This document shows positions 45,500 to 57,621 of a stretch of DNA of 64,000 nucleotides, piece after piece. Both the position numbers and the translations under genes were made by a program. The notes under the pieces were generated by a model that worked only from the letters and a program-made list of their open reading frames with translations, did no database searches and had not been told where the DNA came from. The stretch is taken from NCBI RefSeq assembly GCF_016086655.4, contig NC_052140.2:1054001-1118000 (forward strand). The letters run 5' to 3'. The stretch is from Lepeophtheirus salmonis. Lineage: Eukaryota; Arthropoda; Copepoda; Siphonostomatoida; Caligidae. Position 1 is the stretch's first letter. Each line of letters begins with the position of its first letter.

Positions 45500-45672
45500 T
45501 TTCACAGAAAATTTAATTTTTTATGAACAGCTGGAAATTATTGAATTTTTCTTCAAAAGTTTAATTTTCTGTAAATAGCTATAGATTTGTATAATTTTTC
45601 TTGAAAAATTTAATATTTGAAAGTAAATTTTTTAAAAAAAATTTCCACAAATTTAATTTTTTTAAACAGCTG

Positions 45673-45714
<42 letters not shown>

Positions 45715-45720
45715 TAAATT
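45500..45720 (-). repeat. Family B-like AT-rich stretch with poly-T
   Basis: On the - strand repeats of 'AAAATTAAATT', 'AATCTATAGCTATTTACAGA' and 'TCCCCAGCTGTTTAAA'. It contains an uninterrupted run of 37 T at 45677-45713. Confidence 0.5.
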
Positions 45721-46059
45721 AGTCGTCTACTTGATAGAAGTATTATATAGCGTGAGGATTAATAATATACAAATATTTTTTTGGGGTTCTATGAAAGTTG
45801 ACTTATATATGTTATGTACTCTATTGTACGTTTTGTTTTTTTAAATAGTTTAAAATCCCTTCCGTTTGACATATTATATATTTAAATAAATAGCTTTCCA
45901 ACAGCCGTATGCAAATATCTAAAAGAATTTTTTTTTAAAGAAAAAGTTTAACATTAGCGTATCTTTTTTAAATATCCTTTATATATGGTCTGAGCTAAAA
46001 AAAAACAATCTTGAACAAAAATCAGGAAATGGAGAAAGGATTATATTTTTTTTTACATC

Positions 46060-46400
46060 ACATATACAAATAGTCCAATATTTTGTTGAGTTTTAAGGTT
46101 TCTATTAAAATTTATGGGATGAGTACAGCTACCTAAGAATGTTAACAATCGTTTAAAACCTTTATTTGATGAATAAGACTTAATGAGGCTCCGATATGGC
46201 CTTTCAAATGAAATCTATCAATTTCATTGTGACATAAATTTTTTGAAAATTAAAGGTTTAATCAGATTAATATTTTCAGACTTCAATTTTTTTTGGATGA
46301 GTTGAGATATTCAAGAATGTTAACTCTAGTTTAGAACCTTCATTTGATGTATGATACTTAATTTAGCTCCGATATGCCCTTTTGAAAAAATCCAATTAAT
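46060..46400 (+). repeat. Direct duplication, ~180 bp unit
   Basis: 'GATGAGTACAGCTACCTAAG' 'AATGTTAAC' ... 'GGCTCCGATATGGCCTTTCA' at about 46110-46205 recurs as 'GATGAGTTGAGATATTCAAG' 'AATGTTAAC' ... 'AGCTCCGATATGCCCTTTTG' at 46297-46392. A third piece is near 7430-7470. Confidence 0.6.
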
Positions 46401-46444
46401 GTCTCATTCTTTCCCTTCAATGATCAGTAAATATTTATTTGCAG

Positions 46445-46618
46445 TGCCTGCAAAGGATTTATCCGAATAATTTGTATTTAGAAATGTACGATTATAATTT
46501 GTCGAAAATAAAAAGCATTCCAGCTTACGTTTGTGTCGACCGAGCACATATTTGCTTTTGGAAAACAGCGACGTCAGTCATGAATGCTTTACAGTCAACC
46601 TATTTTATTTGCACAATT
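46445..46618 (+). CDS. Candidate internal coding exon, product unknown
   Basis: The borders are strong: a pyrimidine-rich tract ending TTTATTTGCAG (46434-46444) and a near-perfect donor GTAAGTAT at 46619. The enclosed 174 bp is exactly 58 codons with one fully open frame (C-L-Q-R-I-Y-P...), containing 'IPAYVCVDRAHICFWKTATS' and 'VMNALQSTYFICTI'. Four cysteines and a hydrophobic C-terminal half suggest a folded or membrane-associated segment. I do not recognise the family, and no partner exon was found within a few kb. It lies in the ~60 kb between IMPACT and CASK, so it may belong to a gene with long introns. A chance match of both splice sites plus an open frame remains possible. Confidence 0.35.
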
Positions 46619-47619
46619 GTAAGTATAACATAGTTATAAATGGAAAAACATTAATTAGAAGCTAATTTGAGTAAAATGATTAGATTCCTCACACACGAAT
46701 TTTCAATGTAGTAAGGAAGGAAGTTGAATGCTCAGGAATTAAATAGTAATGACAACAGGTAAGAAAAAGAAAATTCATTCTTCAGACTACCAATTAAAAA
46801 AATACGAAAAAAACAAAACAGGTCCAGCTAAAAAATAAACAGGATTTATATCCGTAATGATACAGATATATTGCAGATAAAAACACATTAAAATGCAACA
46901 TCCTTAATCACTCCTTCTTTTGTAATAATTAGTGATGCATTGGGGTAATAACGTTTGAGTCCGGCGGAGTTCATGTTTTGAATATCGAGTGGAGTTCGAG
47001 CTTTTCAGTATTGAGTCATGGAGTTCTAGATACGAGGGGTGTGCCTACTTATTGCAGTTTTTAGGAACTATGAAAATCCACAAAGTACGGGGGTTTAGAA
47101 AAGATTAGAAAAATAGTTTTGCCTTCACTTCAAGTCTTTCCAAAACTACCAAGGGCCATTTTTAAGCTTAGAGCATGACTTTGCAGAAATATATTGATTT
47201 TAGATTGACCCCGAACAATATTCCACTATATTGATGGGTCTAGGCATCTGATTCATGGTCAAAGGACCACTGTAATCACCAAAAAAAAACCAATCATATC
47301 GTAAGGTTTCCTGACTCACTAATCTTGTTTCAATTTGATTTGAACCACGCGAATGCGAAATGCTTCTCTCTTGATGCATTGTCAAAGTTGATGATTGATT
47401 TTTTGATTATATTATGTGAATTATGGGTTTGTTTTGTTGAATGTTTGTAAGTGTATTCAAAAGAGAATTTGTTCGGACCAGGCAACTCTAAAATAAATAT
47501 ATTTTCGGAACCTCATATCTAAAATTAGTCAAAATCTTTTTTATTTGAGTTCATTACGTAACCAAGCGACAGCTGAAACAAAAATAAACAAGTTTTGTTC
47601 CTATCTCATGTCTCCAAGT

Positions 47620-47700
47620 GTAAAATGTGGGAGTCACAACAAAACAGCCAACGTGTTTGTGATCTTCTCCGCGCTGATGTGAGTACGAAATTTTTTTTGG
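47620..47700 (+). pseudogene. Tc1-like transposase N-terminal scrap
   Basis: 'MWESQQNSQRVCDLLRADVS' 'TK' resembles the first helix-turn-helix of caligid-type Tc1-like transposases (E-x-Q-x-x-R-x-x-I-x-D-L-L-R-A-G-x-S). Nothing further of the protein follows. The GTGAGT at 47679 makes an alternative reading as an exon possible. Confidence 0.35.
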
Positions 47701-48131
47701 GCACTTTCTTACTATTTCATTTAAAAAATAGTGATGACTCTAATATATATACATTTATATGGAGAAAAATATCTAGAACTTTCTAAAAAAGAGGAAGAAG
47801 AAAAATATATCTTAAGATAGTTTTTTGATTATTTATTAGTCAGTTACATAGATATAAACCAAAAAAAAAGAGACACTCTGGTAATCAATTATCAATTACT
47901 TTTACCATTATTAACTTTATAAATAATTTTTTTTTTTTTACTTTCTTTCTCTTGGACAAACTTTCTTTTCAATGAACATGTCCTAAAAAAGGAGGCTATG
48001 AGCCCATTATTAAAAAACAAAAACATTTATCCCTACAAATAATATTAATAATAAAAAGTATTTAAAAGTTACTCGGGGGGAAAGCTTTAGAAAGTCTGGG
48101 GTTTCGATTGATGTATCATGATGATCATTAT

Positions 48132-48188
48132 TAGTGTTGAGACTCTTTCTAAGTGATTTTCTCTATACCGTGTGTTGACACAACACTA
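48132..48188. mobile_element. Very short MITE, TAGTGTTG/CAACACTA ends
   Basis: A 57 bp unit opens TAGTGTTGAGACTC and closes GTGTTGACACAACACTA. The ends equal those of the longer elements at 56531 and 32244, so this is probably an internally deleted relative. Confidence 0.5.
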
Positions 48189-48310
48189 ATTTTTTACTTC
48201 TAGTACCAAAATAGTTATCGGTATCTCGATATTTTTGTAATTCAAAAAATAAGACACCAATTTCCTTAAGAGGAATTCAAATCCATTTTTTAGCTTCCTC
48301 TCCTTACTCT

Positions 48311-48354
48311 TCAGGATGTAGTTAAAGATGGTCCGGATTTACTGCAACAAACCT
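48311..48354 (-). repeat. Solo terminal repeat of the 25355 Tc1-like family
   Basis: On the - strand 'GTAAATCCGGACCATCTTTA' 'ACTACATCCTGA' is nearly identical to the terminal repeat at 26450-26494, without any transposase beside it. Confidence 0.65.
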
Positions 48355-48359
48355 GTAGT

Positions 48360-48650
48360 GGCGTCGTAAATACCGATTCTTGTACCAGTTTAATATAGTG
48401 CCGTTTGAAAATCGTCAGTACCCAAGTACTACTATAGTAGCGACCGATGTTTTGGTCCAGGCCAAAATTCAGACTGATGACCGAAATTAAACTGCAATTT
48501 CCTTGTATAAAAAAATGACGTATAACTGGATCAATACTGATTTTTTAGACTAACTTTTATTACGAAACCGGTGTAGATCGAAGTTGAGCCATTAGTTAAA
48601 ACCATAAGAATTCTAGACCGAATGTGAACACTAATTTTATTGTTATTTTG
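48360..48650. repeat. MITE-like stretch with ACCGA motifs
   Basis: Repeated 'GACCGA' and 'ACCGAT' motifs and the close 'CTAGACCGAATGTGAACACTAA' relate it loosely to the TAGTGTTG-end group at 56531 and 59385. Confidence 0.35.
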
Positions 48651-49136
48651 TATATATTTTTTAATGATATATTCATGGAATTTTTTTCAATCCAACAGGT
48701 AAACTTATTATGTAAGCTTTTATAACGAGCACACGGTGGAAATCAAACTTCTGCCTAAAATAATTTTGCAAGTTATGGTCGATTATGCTTTTTAATGTTG
48801 TTGTTTTTTTGTAATCTTTACCTCTCAAAATTTAATTTGAGTTTTGTATCTAAATTTGTTCAAAACTTCAATTTTAACTTGTGTGTGCTACCTTGATCTT
48901 TGACCTCTTAAAACTTAATTACCTCTCACTCTTAACATCTTTCCTCAAAGTTTTACCAAAATCGATCCGTAACTTTTTCGGTAATCCTGCTATCAAACAG
49001 CAAAAATATAACCTCTGTTCAACTACGTTGGTGGATGTAAATAGAGGACTCGAGTATTTACTCTAGTTCTGTTAGTTTATGAGGGAGCGAGAGGAAATCA
49101 AATTTTAGTAGAAAATATGGCAGGAAATATATATAT

Positions 49137-49630
49137 ACTAGAGATGGTGGAATGTCATTTTACCCTCCTGTCCAAGTCAAGTCTCAAGTCTTGGATCACA
49201 AGTCAAAGTCCTTGAATATTTTTATCGAGTCCAACTGTACTTTATATCCAGTGAGTTTTGATTCCAAGTGTAGTCGCAAGTTTTGGCTTTCTAATACAAT
49301 TCAAGTCACACGTCTTTTATTGTGTGATCAAGTCGAATTCCAAATCCTTTTTCTTTTTAATTTCATTCTTAATTATGACAAACAATAAAAATTTAACTTT
49401 ATAAAATATATTCCCTAAACATATCGAACAAGGGTAAAAAATCATAGGAAAACAAAACCCTTTTTTTTCATTTTTGACGTTTTGGCAAATTTCTCCGACA
49501 ATGGTCGTTAACTAGAAATTTTAAGATATTTGAATTACATGTCTTCAAAATATGGACTCAAGTCCCTATTCTCGCCTCAACTTTAGTTTATGAGGAAGCA
49601 AAGTCAAAGTTCTAATAGAAACCATTCTTG
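49137..49630 (+). repeat. AAGTC-rich repeat stretch
   Basis: Opens 'ACTAGAGATGG', as do stretches near 28263, 53797 and 63799, and then carries many irregular copies of CAAGTC (for example 'CCAAGTCAAGTCTCAAGTCT'). Probably a decayed non-autonomous element with a simple internal motif. Confidence 0.45.
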
Positions 49631-50939
49631 GAGATTTAAATCAAAAGGAATTAATCAAATGGATAATGCAAATCTTTGTGTACGTTATTCAACCGTCATT
49701 TCCAATCTTTGGAGGTGACATTTAGGAAGTTAAAGTAAAAAAAAGGAATATCAAATATGGTGCATCAGTTCTACTTTTTTTGAATTCTGATATGTTTTCG
49801 CATTTCCCCCCATGCTTTAAGATGTGAGAAGCTAGAAAATCATTTTTTAGGGATCTAAGTATGTCCTATACCCTCCCTCATCGGCCTTAAAGTTTTCCTG
49901 AAATCCATTTTTTGATTATTTTGCGTAGTTTTTGGGCAAAAAGTATGGATAAAACACAGCATTAAATGTTAAAAAAGACATCAAACCATTTTTGAATAAA
50001 AACTTTTATATATTTTATGATTTAAGTATCAAGATTGCCCAGTACAATGAAGGTAAAGAGAGACATCTAGGTGAGAGAACTGCAAATTGTATACTCTTTT
50101 CATATTTTCGAAAGATTATACATTTATCTCAATTTCTTATTTTTGAAAAAAATTTATTATACCATTTTTTACCAAATATATTATTTTATATTTTTTCTTA
50201 GACTTGTATTACTAAATAGTAAAAATGTCAAAAAAGTGATTATTTTTATTCTCCATTTATTTATTGAAGACATTCCTTTTCAAACAATCAAATCGTTGCT
50301 TATTATATTCTACGGCTTGAAGGAGTAATTTTTAGTTAATATGTTCACATAGTCAGTCATCATTTTATTTCTCTCTATACCCGAATATTATGTAAATAAT
50401 TTTTTTCTTTCATGTAGTTTTCATTTCCTGACCATTATGCATCTTTACGCCCATTTGACCTTATATTCAGTAGGACTAAAAATATACGATTCTGAACCAA
50501 TAAGATTATCTAATTTAATTTTTTCAGTTATAATTTGAAATATGGGTTTGCCTTTTCTAAAGCTGTCATGTTTTTAGTAGAATATAATTTTAGGGATATA
50601 TTCATCTTTTGATCATCTTCTAAAACATTGCTGAATGTGATGTGTCGGATTTCAAAATTTTATCCCTCTTCTTTAAACAATTTGCCGATTTTTCTTTGAG
50701 GCATATAATATCATCTCATTTTGAGTTAATTTGAATGAAAACAACAATGGATCCAAAACTCTTTCGTGTTTTAATTTTACACTGCTTCTTGATGGGAAGA
50801 AATGCCGTTCAAGCAAAGCAATGACTTGAAAAGTGTCCCTCTATAAAAGGATTTTTTTTTTAAATCAATAATGAATGAAAAAAAAATAACGTGTTTTCGA
50901 TGTTAATGCCGAAACTCTTCAGCCCATGTGTTATATAAA

Positions 50940-51020
50940 TTAAAATAAGTAAATTGGATGATCTCCTTTGCTTGAGTGGTGTTCAAGATTGTTTTTATGT
51001 TGACGTATCACATTTTTTTT
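50940..51020 (+). repeat. Dispersed repeat with GTTCAAGATTGTTTTTATG
   Basis: 'GATGATCTCCTTTGCTTGAG' and 'GTTCAAGATTGTTTTTATGT' 'TGACG' match 63300-63355. Confidence 0.55.
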
Positions 51021-53159
51021 GTTTTTTATAAAAGTTTGCTTACATAACAAAAACTAATTTATACTGAGTACAAAAAAAACCCGCCATACCACTTCAAAGT
51101 GACTCTTTTCCCCCTAACGATACAAGTGTTGCGTAAATGTACATTACGTATACATATATTTATGAGTTTTTAAGTGTCTAGAGGAGAAATAAGAATTTGT
51201 TTTATACTCAAACATGTCCTTTAATTAGTTCATATCAAAGGACTTTAGTAAAGGTTGTTGTATTTAGTGCTGTATATGTCCTCATTTAGAACTGAAGACT
51301 GGAGTCACGTCCAGTTGAGTATCTGTGCGATCCAACTCTGCCATGCATATCAGTATATATATTTTTCAAATCAGTAAAAACATATATTTAAATAATACTT
51401 GCACGAACATGCTATCTTAAAGATAGCCAATAAAAAACTAAAAGGATTTTATCAGTTTATTTATGTTAGAATTTTAAACTAAAACGATTTACTATAAAAG
51501 GTACATTTCCATTGTAAAACCTCCTTGTATACAACATTTTTTGTGTTGTCTTGTCCATTTGATGTAAATATAATCAAACTTGCACCCTCTTTTGACACAC
51601 TTCAAAGTGGAAAATTTAATTGACTCTTTGAAAATACTGATTTTGGTAAATCTAAAGCAAATTTTTCAAATGTTTGACCTTGGGATTTATTTATTATCAT
51701 TACCATTAATGAAGATTGAAGAATCATACTAAGACTAACTCCCTAATCCTTTTCTTCCTTCATTTACCTAATTCCCTTTTGTAAATTCTGAAAATTTTCT
51801 GTAAATTTTGAAAATAACTTTGAAATACGGGGAATCGATCTTGTTTTTTGAAAAAAACAACAACTTATTAGTAAAAAAACAAAGGCGTCCTCCAAAGCTC
51901 AGGAATTTGGTTTGATCAGAATGAAACATAGCCTTGCCTACGTAACTCAAAATTCTGAACAACTTTTATTTTATTTATAAAGTCTGTATCTGTCTCTGTT
52001 TTTGATTTTTTAATCATTGTTTCTTCTAGTGGGACGAACGAAACACAGGCAGACACATCAATTATTTAAATACTAAGTAATGATTAGAGAAGGTAGAATG
52101 AGTTCATTCTATGATTTGCTTGTACAAGTTCAAAATGTTCAATTATATGCTTAAAAATATGAAATTAAAGTCTAGGTAATCTGAGAGTATCGCTTCAAGG
52201 ATTGATAATTAAATTGGTAATATATCAATATTTAATTTAGGGGAATGAAAATATCTTAAGGCTATCTAAGAAATTTGTTGCAATCGATGGTGAATGAAGT
52301 GTTTCCTTAAGAATAAGTTCTTATTGAAATTAGGGACATCCTTACTAGGATAATGAGTATATTGTTGAAGGATTAAATCCTTGTATTTTAAAAGTAGAGT
52401 AAAATACTAGATCATTGTTAATTTTTTTATTTTAGATATATTGGGGAGGGGGTTTCCTTGGTATGAACTTGTTCTTGGACTAAATTACTTCGGAATGAAG
52501 TTCTTCGGCAACGAAAAGAGAGATGTGAACTAGACAGCTCCTATTTGATAACAATGACCACTCTAGTGTAATGACGTCATTCCCCCTCTAATCTATATCA
52601 TATGAAAATGTCGCTCAAATCAACCTCCCTAAAAAAAAAGCTAGCTCTAACAAATGTTGGACAGATGACACACACTAAAAATAACTTTGTTCAAACGAGT
52701 AGACACGAAGATATCCATAAAAACAAAGTTTTAACCCCTCATAAAAAAGCAACTCTATACAAGAATACTCATAAAAATATATGTAGAATGTATCTTTTAG
52801 GTATCCTTATCCATCATATAGGTACTAACATAAAAACTCTTAACAAATGAGCGTAACATCTCCTATCTTCCTACATATCAACATAGATACTAGGGAAGAT
52901 CGGTTGGGTTGCAACGATCCCTTTTTTTGGAACATCAAAACAGATACAGTCATTAAATTTACATCCAAATTCTACCCTCTCTAGGTTATCCCTGTGTTTG
53001 TCAGTTTTTTGTCTTGCCTCCACAGAATAAAGGATGTTGGTCAGATTTACTTGCTTTGATATGAGCTCTTTTGTTAAGCTAACAAAGTAACTTGACTTAA
53101 TCCCTACTAATTATCTACTTAGTTAATATAAATAGCTTTTACAATCACAAAAAACATGT

Positions 53160-53410
53160 GGAAAATATGTTTTATCAACAGAGAACATTAATGCTGTGAA
53201 CCAAGGCAGGAAAAAAGTTGATCCCATGGATCAACAAACTGCTGTTTATCTCGGAACCCGTACCCATCTGGACAAGCTGTTTTACCCCGGAGCAATTCAC
53301 TCCCCAAACCATCTACAGGTGGTAAAATGCTGGGGGTATATGGTTCAGGGAGTAGATGGCTCGGAGAGTGAAATGATAGATTGTAAAAGGACGGGGGTCC
53401 TCTTTTGAAA
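53160..53410 (+). other. Unrecognised GC-richer open frame
   Basis: A frame open from the TTATCAACAG (possible acceptor ending 53181) to TGA at 53406-53408 encodes about 70 residues, including 'QQTAVYLGTRTHLDKLFYPG' and 'VVKCWGYMVQGVDGSESEM'. Composition is protein-like, but there is no donor and no family I know. It could be a terminal exon or a transposase scrap in an unfamiliar family. Confidence 0.25.
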
Positions 53411-53679
53411 GTTAAAATGAGGGGGGGGGGAGCCTAGAAACGTTTATCTATCGGATCCCTAGTCATCAACACGTTTTTATTAAATAATTTTCGTTATTTA
53501 GTATCCATAATGCAAGGGTTAATTGCAATATCATAAAATTGTTCAATATAATATAAACTATTGTATCACATAATTTGAATTATTGTGGGAAAAAATCAAT
53601 AATTTTTGAGCAGTAAATGTATTTTATGAGAGGATCATTATTTTGAAATATTATAGGTATTTTCCCTGTTTTTCCAAAA

Positions 53680-53765
53680 CTTTTTAATTTTCAAATATTC
53701 AATTTTCTAGTAAAAAGCAAAAAATGCACAGGTCCTAGCGACACTTTTTTGCTCGCTAGGTAGCA
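53680..53765 (+). repeat. Family B fragment
   Basis: 'TTCAAATATTCAATTTTCTA' 'GTAAAAAGCAAAAAATGCAC' is nearly identical to 34330-34360 in the element at 33990. Confidence 0.55.
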
Positions 53766-53799
53766 TTGACTATACTTGTATAATACTCTATAACTAGGG

Positions 53800-54035
53800 A
53801 TGGCTTATTTGGAAAGCTCTAGAGAAAGGCCGGAGCCAGACTTATGCTATTACTGATGATCGATGTCGGAGTAATCTTTATGTCCTTGCTAAACGTTGAG
53901 TAGGATTTTTGTTTATTTCCTTCCTCTTACGACTGCTTGCGGTTGATCTAATATAAACGCCATAACAGCTAAGCTGCACTCCTCCCAAAACATCTTCAGA
54001 TCGTTAGGGTTACCACGTTCATTTTGGGTTTCTTT
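53800..54035 (+). repeat. Family A, 3' half with full tail
   Basis: 'CGATGTCGGAGTAATCTTTA', 'TGTCCTTGCTAAACGTTGAG', 'TTGCGGTTGATCTAATATAA', 'CATAACAGCTAAGCTGCACT' and 'GTTAGGGTTACCACGTTCAT'. Confidence 0.7.
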
Positions 54036-54040
54036 TATTT

Positions 54041-54100
54041 GTACATACCGGCAGGTCAAATTTTATACGACTCTAATAATATTCTAATTGCTCTCAGCGG
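54041..54100 (+). repeat. Solo end shared with 43990-44040
   Basis: 'GTACATACCGGCAGGTCAAA' 'TTTTATACGACTCTA' matches the outer end of the Tc1/mariner-type relic at 43530-44030. Confidence 0.6.
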
Positions 54101-55039
54101 ACAAATAATGATCACATAGTCTTGGCTCATAGCTTTGAGTCAAACCAGCCCGGAATAAAATGCCAAAAACAAAAAGTGTCTTCCCTACTACATAAAACTT
54201 TTAACGTCCTGTATGAGAAATAATAGAAATCCTTGTTGTTTGTTTTTTCATTCAAATAAATTATTAATCATCCCTTTATGTAGGTATATTATCTAAGTAC
54301 CTACATTGTAGACAATAGGCGTGCATGTTGTATATTTTATCCATCTTTAGGAAAATACATCTTCTGATCACGATAGCTCCTTTTGAGAATGAAAAGAAAT
54401 AAAATATTGCAACATTAAGTTAACATTCTCTTAAATTCTGGGATAAAATTGTTGTATTTTTAATTTAGACTTGAAAATATAATAAGTGCAATGATAATGG
54501 ACCTGCATAACAAAACTCAGGTCCATCCATTGACAATGAAAGTATATTTAGTAGTCTTGACAATAGAGGGTTGGGCGTGGATTTGGTAGGGTCTTCCTTG
54601 ATTTTCTACTCCAAGCTGGACAGGAACTCGGATCCCTCTTTAAATTGTGCCCTACACATCCTGCTTTCCTTGAGATATTTTCTCCATCATTCTTCCTCTA
54701 GGAGATCTGAGATGCTCTGCCTTTTGGCATCTTTCTCACTAATGATGACGAGATGACAAAATATTTATTATAGTTTGTTTATATACAAAAGATGGCTGAA
54801 CCATAACGTCAAAAGATCATCAATAAAACTTCTTATATTAATGAGGAAATCAACATTAATAAACAGTTTACGTATTGCAGCCCACACCTGTAAAGAGTGC
54901 GGTTTTACAATTAAGATTTTTTTTTTAAAACCAGTTTTTCTGAGGAAACCCTTAGTCGTACAGCTTTAAAAACCAGTTTATCAGATTCAGCAGACAATTT
55001 TGTATAAATTCTGTTCACAAAGCATTGAAAATGTACTCT

Positions 55040-55470
55040 GAGTACGACCGTCGTGTAGCGATCCCTTTCTCAAGTTTTCCTCTTCCACCTTGTACAAAGT
55101 TGCAAAGGAGCTTTGCGGGTTGCAGCCAGAGGACCTTATCTCTACCAGCAAGACGGTGCACACACTCATACCAGCCATCTGGTACAAATTGGCTTTCGAA
55201 GAATTAGAAGATGTTCTGGTCTAAGGAAATGCGGCCCCTAGCTCCCCGGACTGCAATCCTTTGGACTATTTCGTGTGGGGTGTTTTAGAGAGGGAGTCCA
55301 ACAAGCGTGCTCACAACAATTTGACTTCTCTGAGAGCCTCCATTATTGAGGCTGTGAACAATATGAGTAAAGTATGACCTGATCAAGGCGTGCAGCAGGT
55401 TCCACGCTAGGTTGGAGGACGTTGTTGAGGCTGAGGGTGGTTGGATTGAATGATTAGGTTCATGGAGGGT
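55040..55470 (+). pseudogene. Tc1-like transposase, catalytic half
   Basis: 'YLYQQDGAHTHTSHLVQI' near 55134-55188 carries the second catalytic aspartate (QQDGA). The third region 'SPDCNPLDYFVWGVLERESN' is near 55240-55300. 'KRAHNNLTSLRASIIEAVNN' follows, and after a one-base shift the C-terminus is 'DLIKACSRFHARLEDVVEAE' 'GGWIE' with a stop near 55460. Frameshifts between the QQDGA and CNPLDY blocks and near 55375 kill the gene. It is the best preserved Tc1-like catalytic region in the window. The DNA-binding half is not seen. Confidence 0.78.
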
Positions 55471-56530
55471 CCATTCGTTTCTATGTAAATGGATTTGTAA
55501 ATATCTCTACTAATTTAAGAAATAAAAAGGTTTATGTCCTCGTCTCGAAAATTCTTAATTGTAACACTGCATCCTGTATATGTATAAGCCAACAACGAAC
55601 AAATTGACACATGAGCACGGAGAGGAACTAACTTTTTAAATTTATTTAATTTCAAATTATGTACAACTAATTATAATCATAATTATGATTGATATTTTTA
55701 TTTATTTTCTTGTCAAGCCCTAATTAATCAAAAGTTAAGCATTAAGAAAAGCAAATCATTTTTTTTATTTGCTTTTATAATTCATTTATACCTAATGTTA
55801 ATTAGGACTTGGATTCATCTTCAGTTTTCATAGTGATAAAACTTGGTGTTCCGGTCCCCAAAATGTCCGTCAGTAACAATCCTGACGTTACGTTTCTTAA
55901 TAGAAATGGACAAACTTTCGTATAATAATAAATTTGTAAGACATGCAGACTCCATTTTGAGTCTTTAATCCTTCCATCTTGCTTTTGTATTATGGGCACA
56001 GATATGTAATATTTAAAGAATGTATATTCATTTTCCTACTATAAGTAAGAGCATTAAAGATCATTCCGGTACTCTGACTTAATAGAAAAGAAATTAACCT
56101 CATTATCCATAATAAAAGGTGCAAATGATTAGCAGCTTTATCTATGTATTGTTTAACACTTTGGTAATGTTATATCATCACATTAGTACGTCGTTCTCCA
56201 TAAATATCTAATAATGGTTTTTCTCATTTTTTATATATTCTTCGCCAAGCCTTAGAATAAAGGCAATAAATGTATTAAATGAGTTAGGAAAAAAGAAAGT
56301 ACATATGTATCGTGAAGGCAATTTGAGAATATTTTAAATAAGCATAGTAATATTAGGTGTGATGCATATTAAATAATATTTACATATTTAATCTATTTTA
56401 AAAATGAGGGTAGGGTGAAAATTTCTCGGTCTGACTAGGAAAGACCTCGAATTTCAGGTGAAAGATTTGAGATGACATTCTAGACCAAAATATCGGTCAC
56501 AATCAATCTGGACAAAATTACAAAACACTA

Positions 56531-56818
56531 GTGTTGAGACTCGGTCCAGCACCGAATTTTTTTCCCTGGTTCAGTCTTAAGTGATTTTTTATAGACCGGT
56601 TTGGACCTTTTTTTTTTGGCTGACTTTGTAGACCGATTTTGATTCGGTCTCACTTTAAGGACCGATCTAGACCAAACTTTTCCTTTGGACCGATCTAGAC
56701 CGAAATTTTATATGTGATGGGTCCAGATCGAGTTTTTTGTTGTACCGAACTAATTCGGTCCAACAAAAAATATAACGGTCTCGTACCGGTCTAGGATTTC
56801 ACGACCGAAACCCAACAC
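56531..56818. mobile_element. MITE with GTGTTG ends and internal GACCGA motifs
   Basis: The left GTGTTGAGACTCGGTCC and, on the - strand from 56818, GTGTTGGGTTTCGGTC form the ends. 'GACCGATCTAGACC' and related motifs repeat inside. No coding frame. Confidence 0.55.
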
Positions 56819-57427
56819 ACCATAACACCGAACAGAAAAAACAAAAATGTGTGCTAGTCCCCGAGTGTCATCACTAAGGATATCCGAATAATGCATGAAA
56901 ATGTGTAAATAAAAATGCAGAATAAGACCAAAAATGTCAATGAATCTTGTAAAATATATAATTAAAAATTTTCAATTAAGCATTCTATTGAATTATCATT
57001 CTCCTTGCATGTTTTCTCCATTGTCCTGGTCATGTTGGTGTGGCTAGGCCTAGTCTTCTTCTATTTTTTTTCTTTTTTTTTTGTTAGTAATATTTATTTA
57101 GATACAACTTCAAATTAACAATTATAAAGTAAGAATAGAATATTTTCTAATTAATTTAAAAAAGGAAAATACGATAATAATTTAATGTATTTTAAACTTG
57201 AAGAGTCTTATCTGAAATAACTAAAGAAAAAATAAATAAGAAATCATAAATCATCAAATGTAAAGCATGTTAAAACTAGCACGTGTGTGCAACATCCATA
57301 ATATAAGATTAGTTAGATCATAAAACGAGCGAGTGCATCAAAGAAGGATAATTATGTTAATATGATTTTCTAATGTTTTTATTCTGAGTGCTGTGTGTTT
57401 ATGTTCATAAATATGATGCACTCCAAC

Positions 57428-57433
57428 TTTATT
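57428..57433 (-). terminator. Possible AATAAA polyadenylation signal
   Basis: On the - strand, about 190 bp past the stop codon of the small gene at 57622-58121. Confidence 0.3.
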
Positions 57434-57621
57434 TTTTCTTCCACTGCTGGGTTCAGAATTAGAAGCAAGTGTCTCTCTGAGATACTCACTCCAAAAGTGC
57501 AGAGCACTAATTCTTCTGCTTCATTACGGAGGGAGACTACTTTAGAACAACTTATGAATAGATGGCGAAAGGACTCGTCTTACAAGAACTACAATATTTC
57601 TCAAGGAAGTTCGAGGTCTTA

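Noticed and set aside
54571..54756. + frame and a longer - strand reading around it
   Set aside because: Neither strand has splice borders or a recognisable family.
57457..57605. Possible + strand exon after a TTCCACTGCTGGGTTCAG acceptor, with 'TTLEQLMNRWRKDSSYKNYN'
   Set aside because: No donor was found before it runs into the antisense of the small gene, which is better supported; the region is more simply that gene's 3'UTR.
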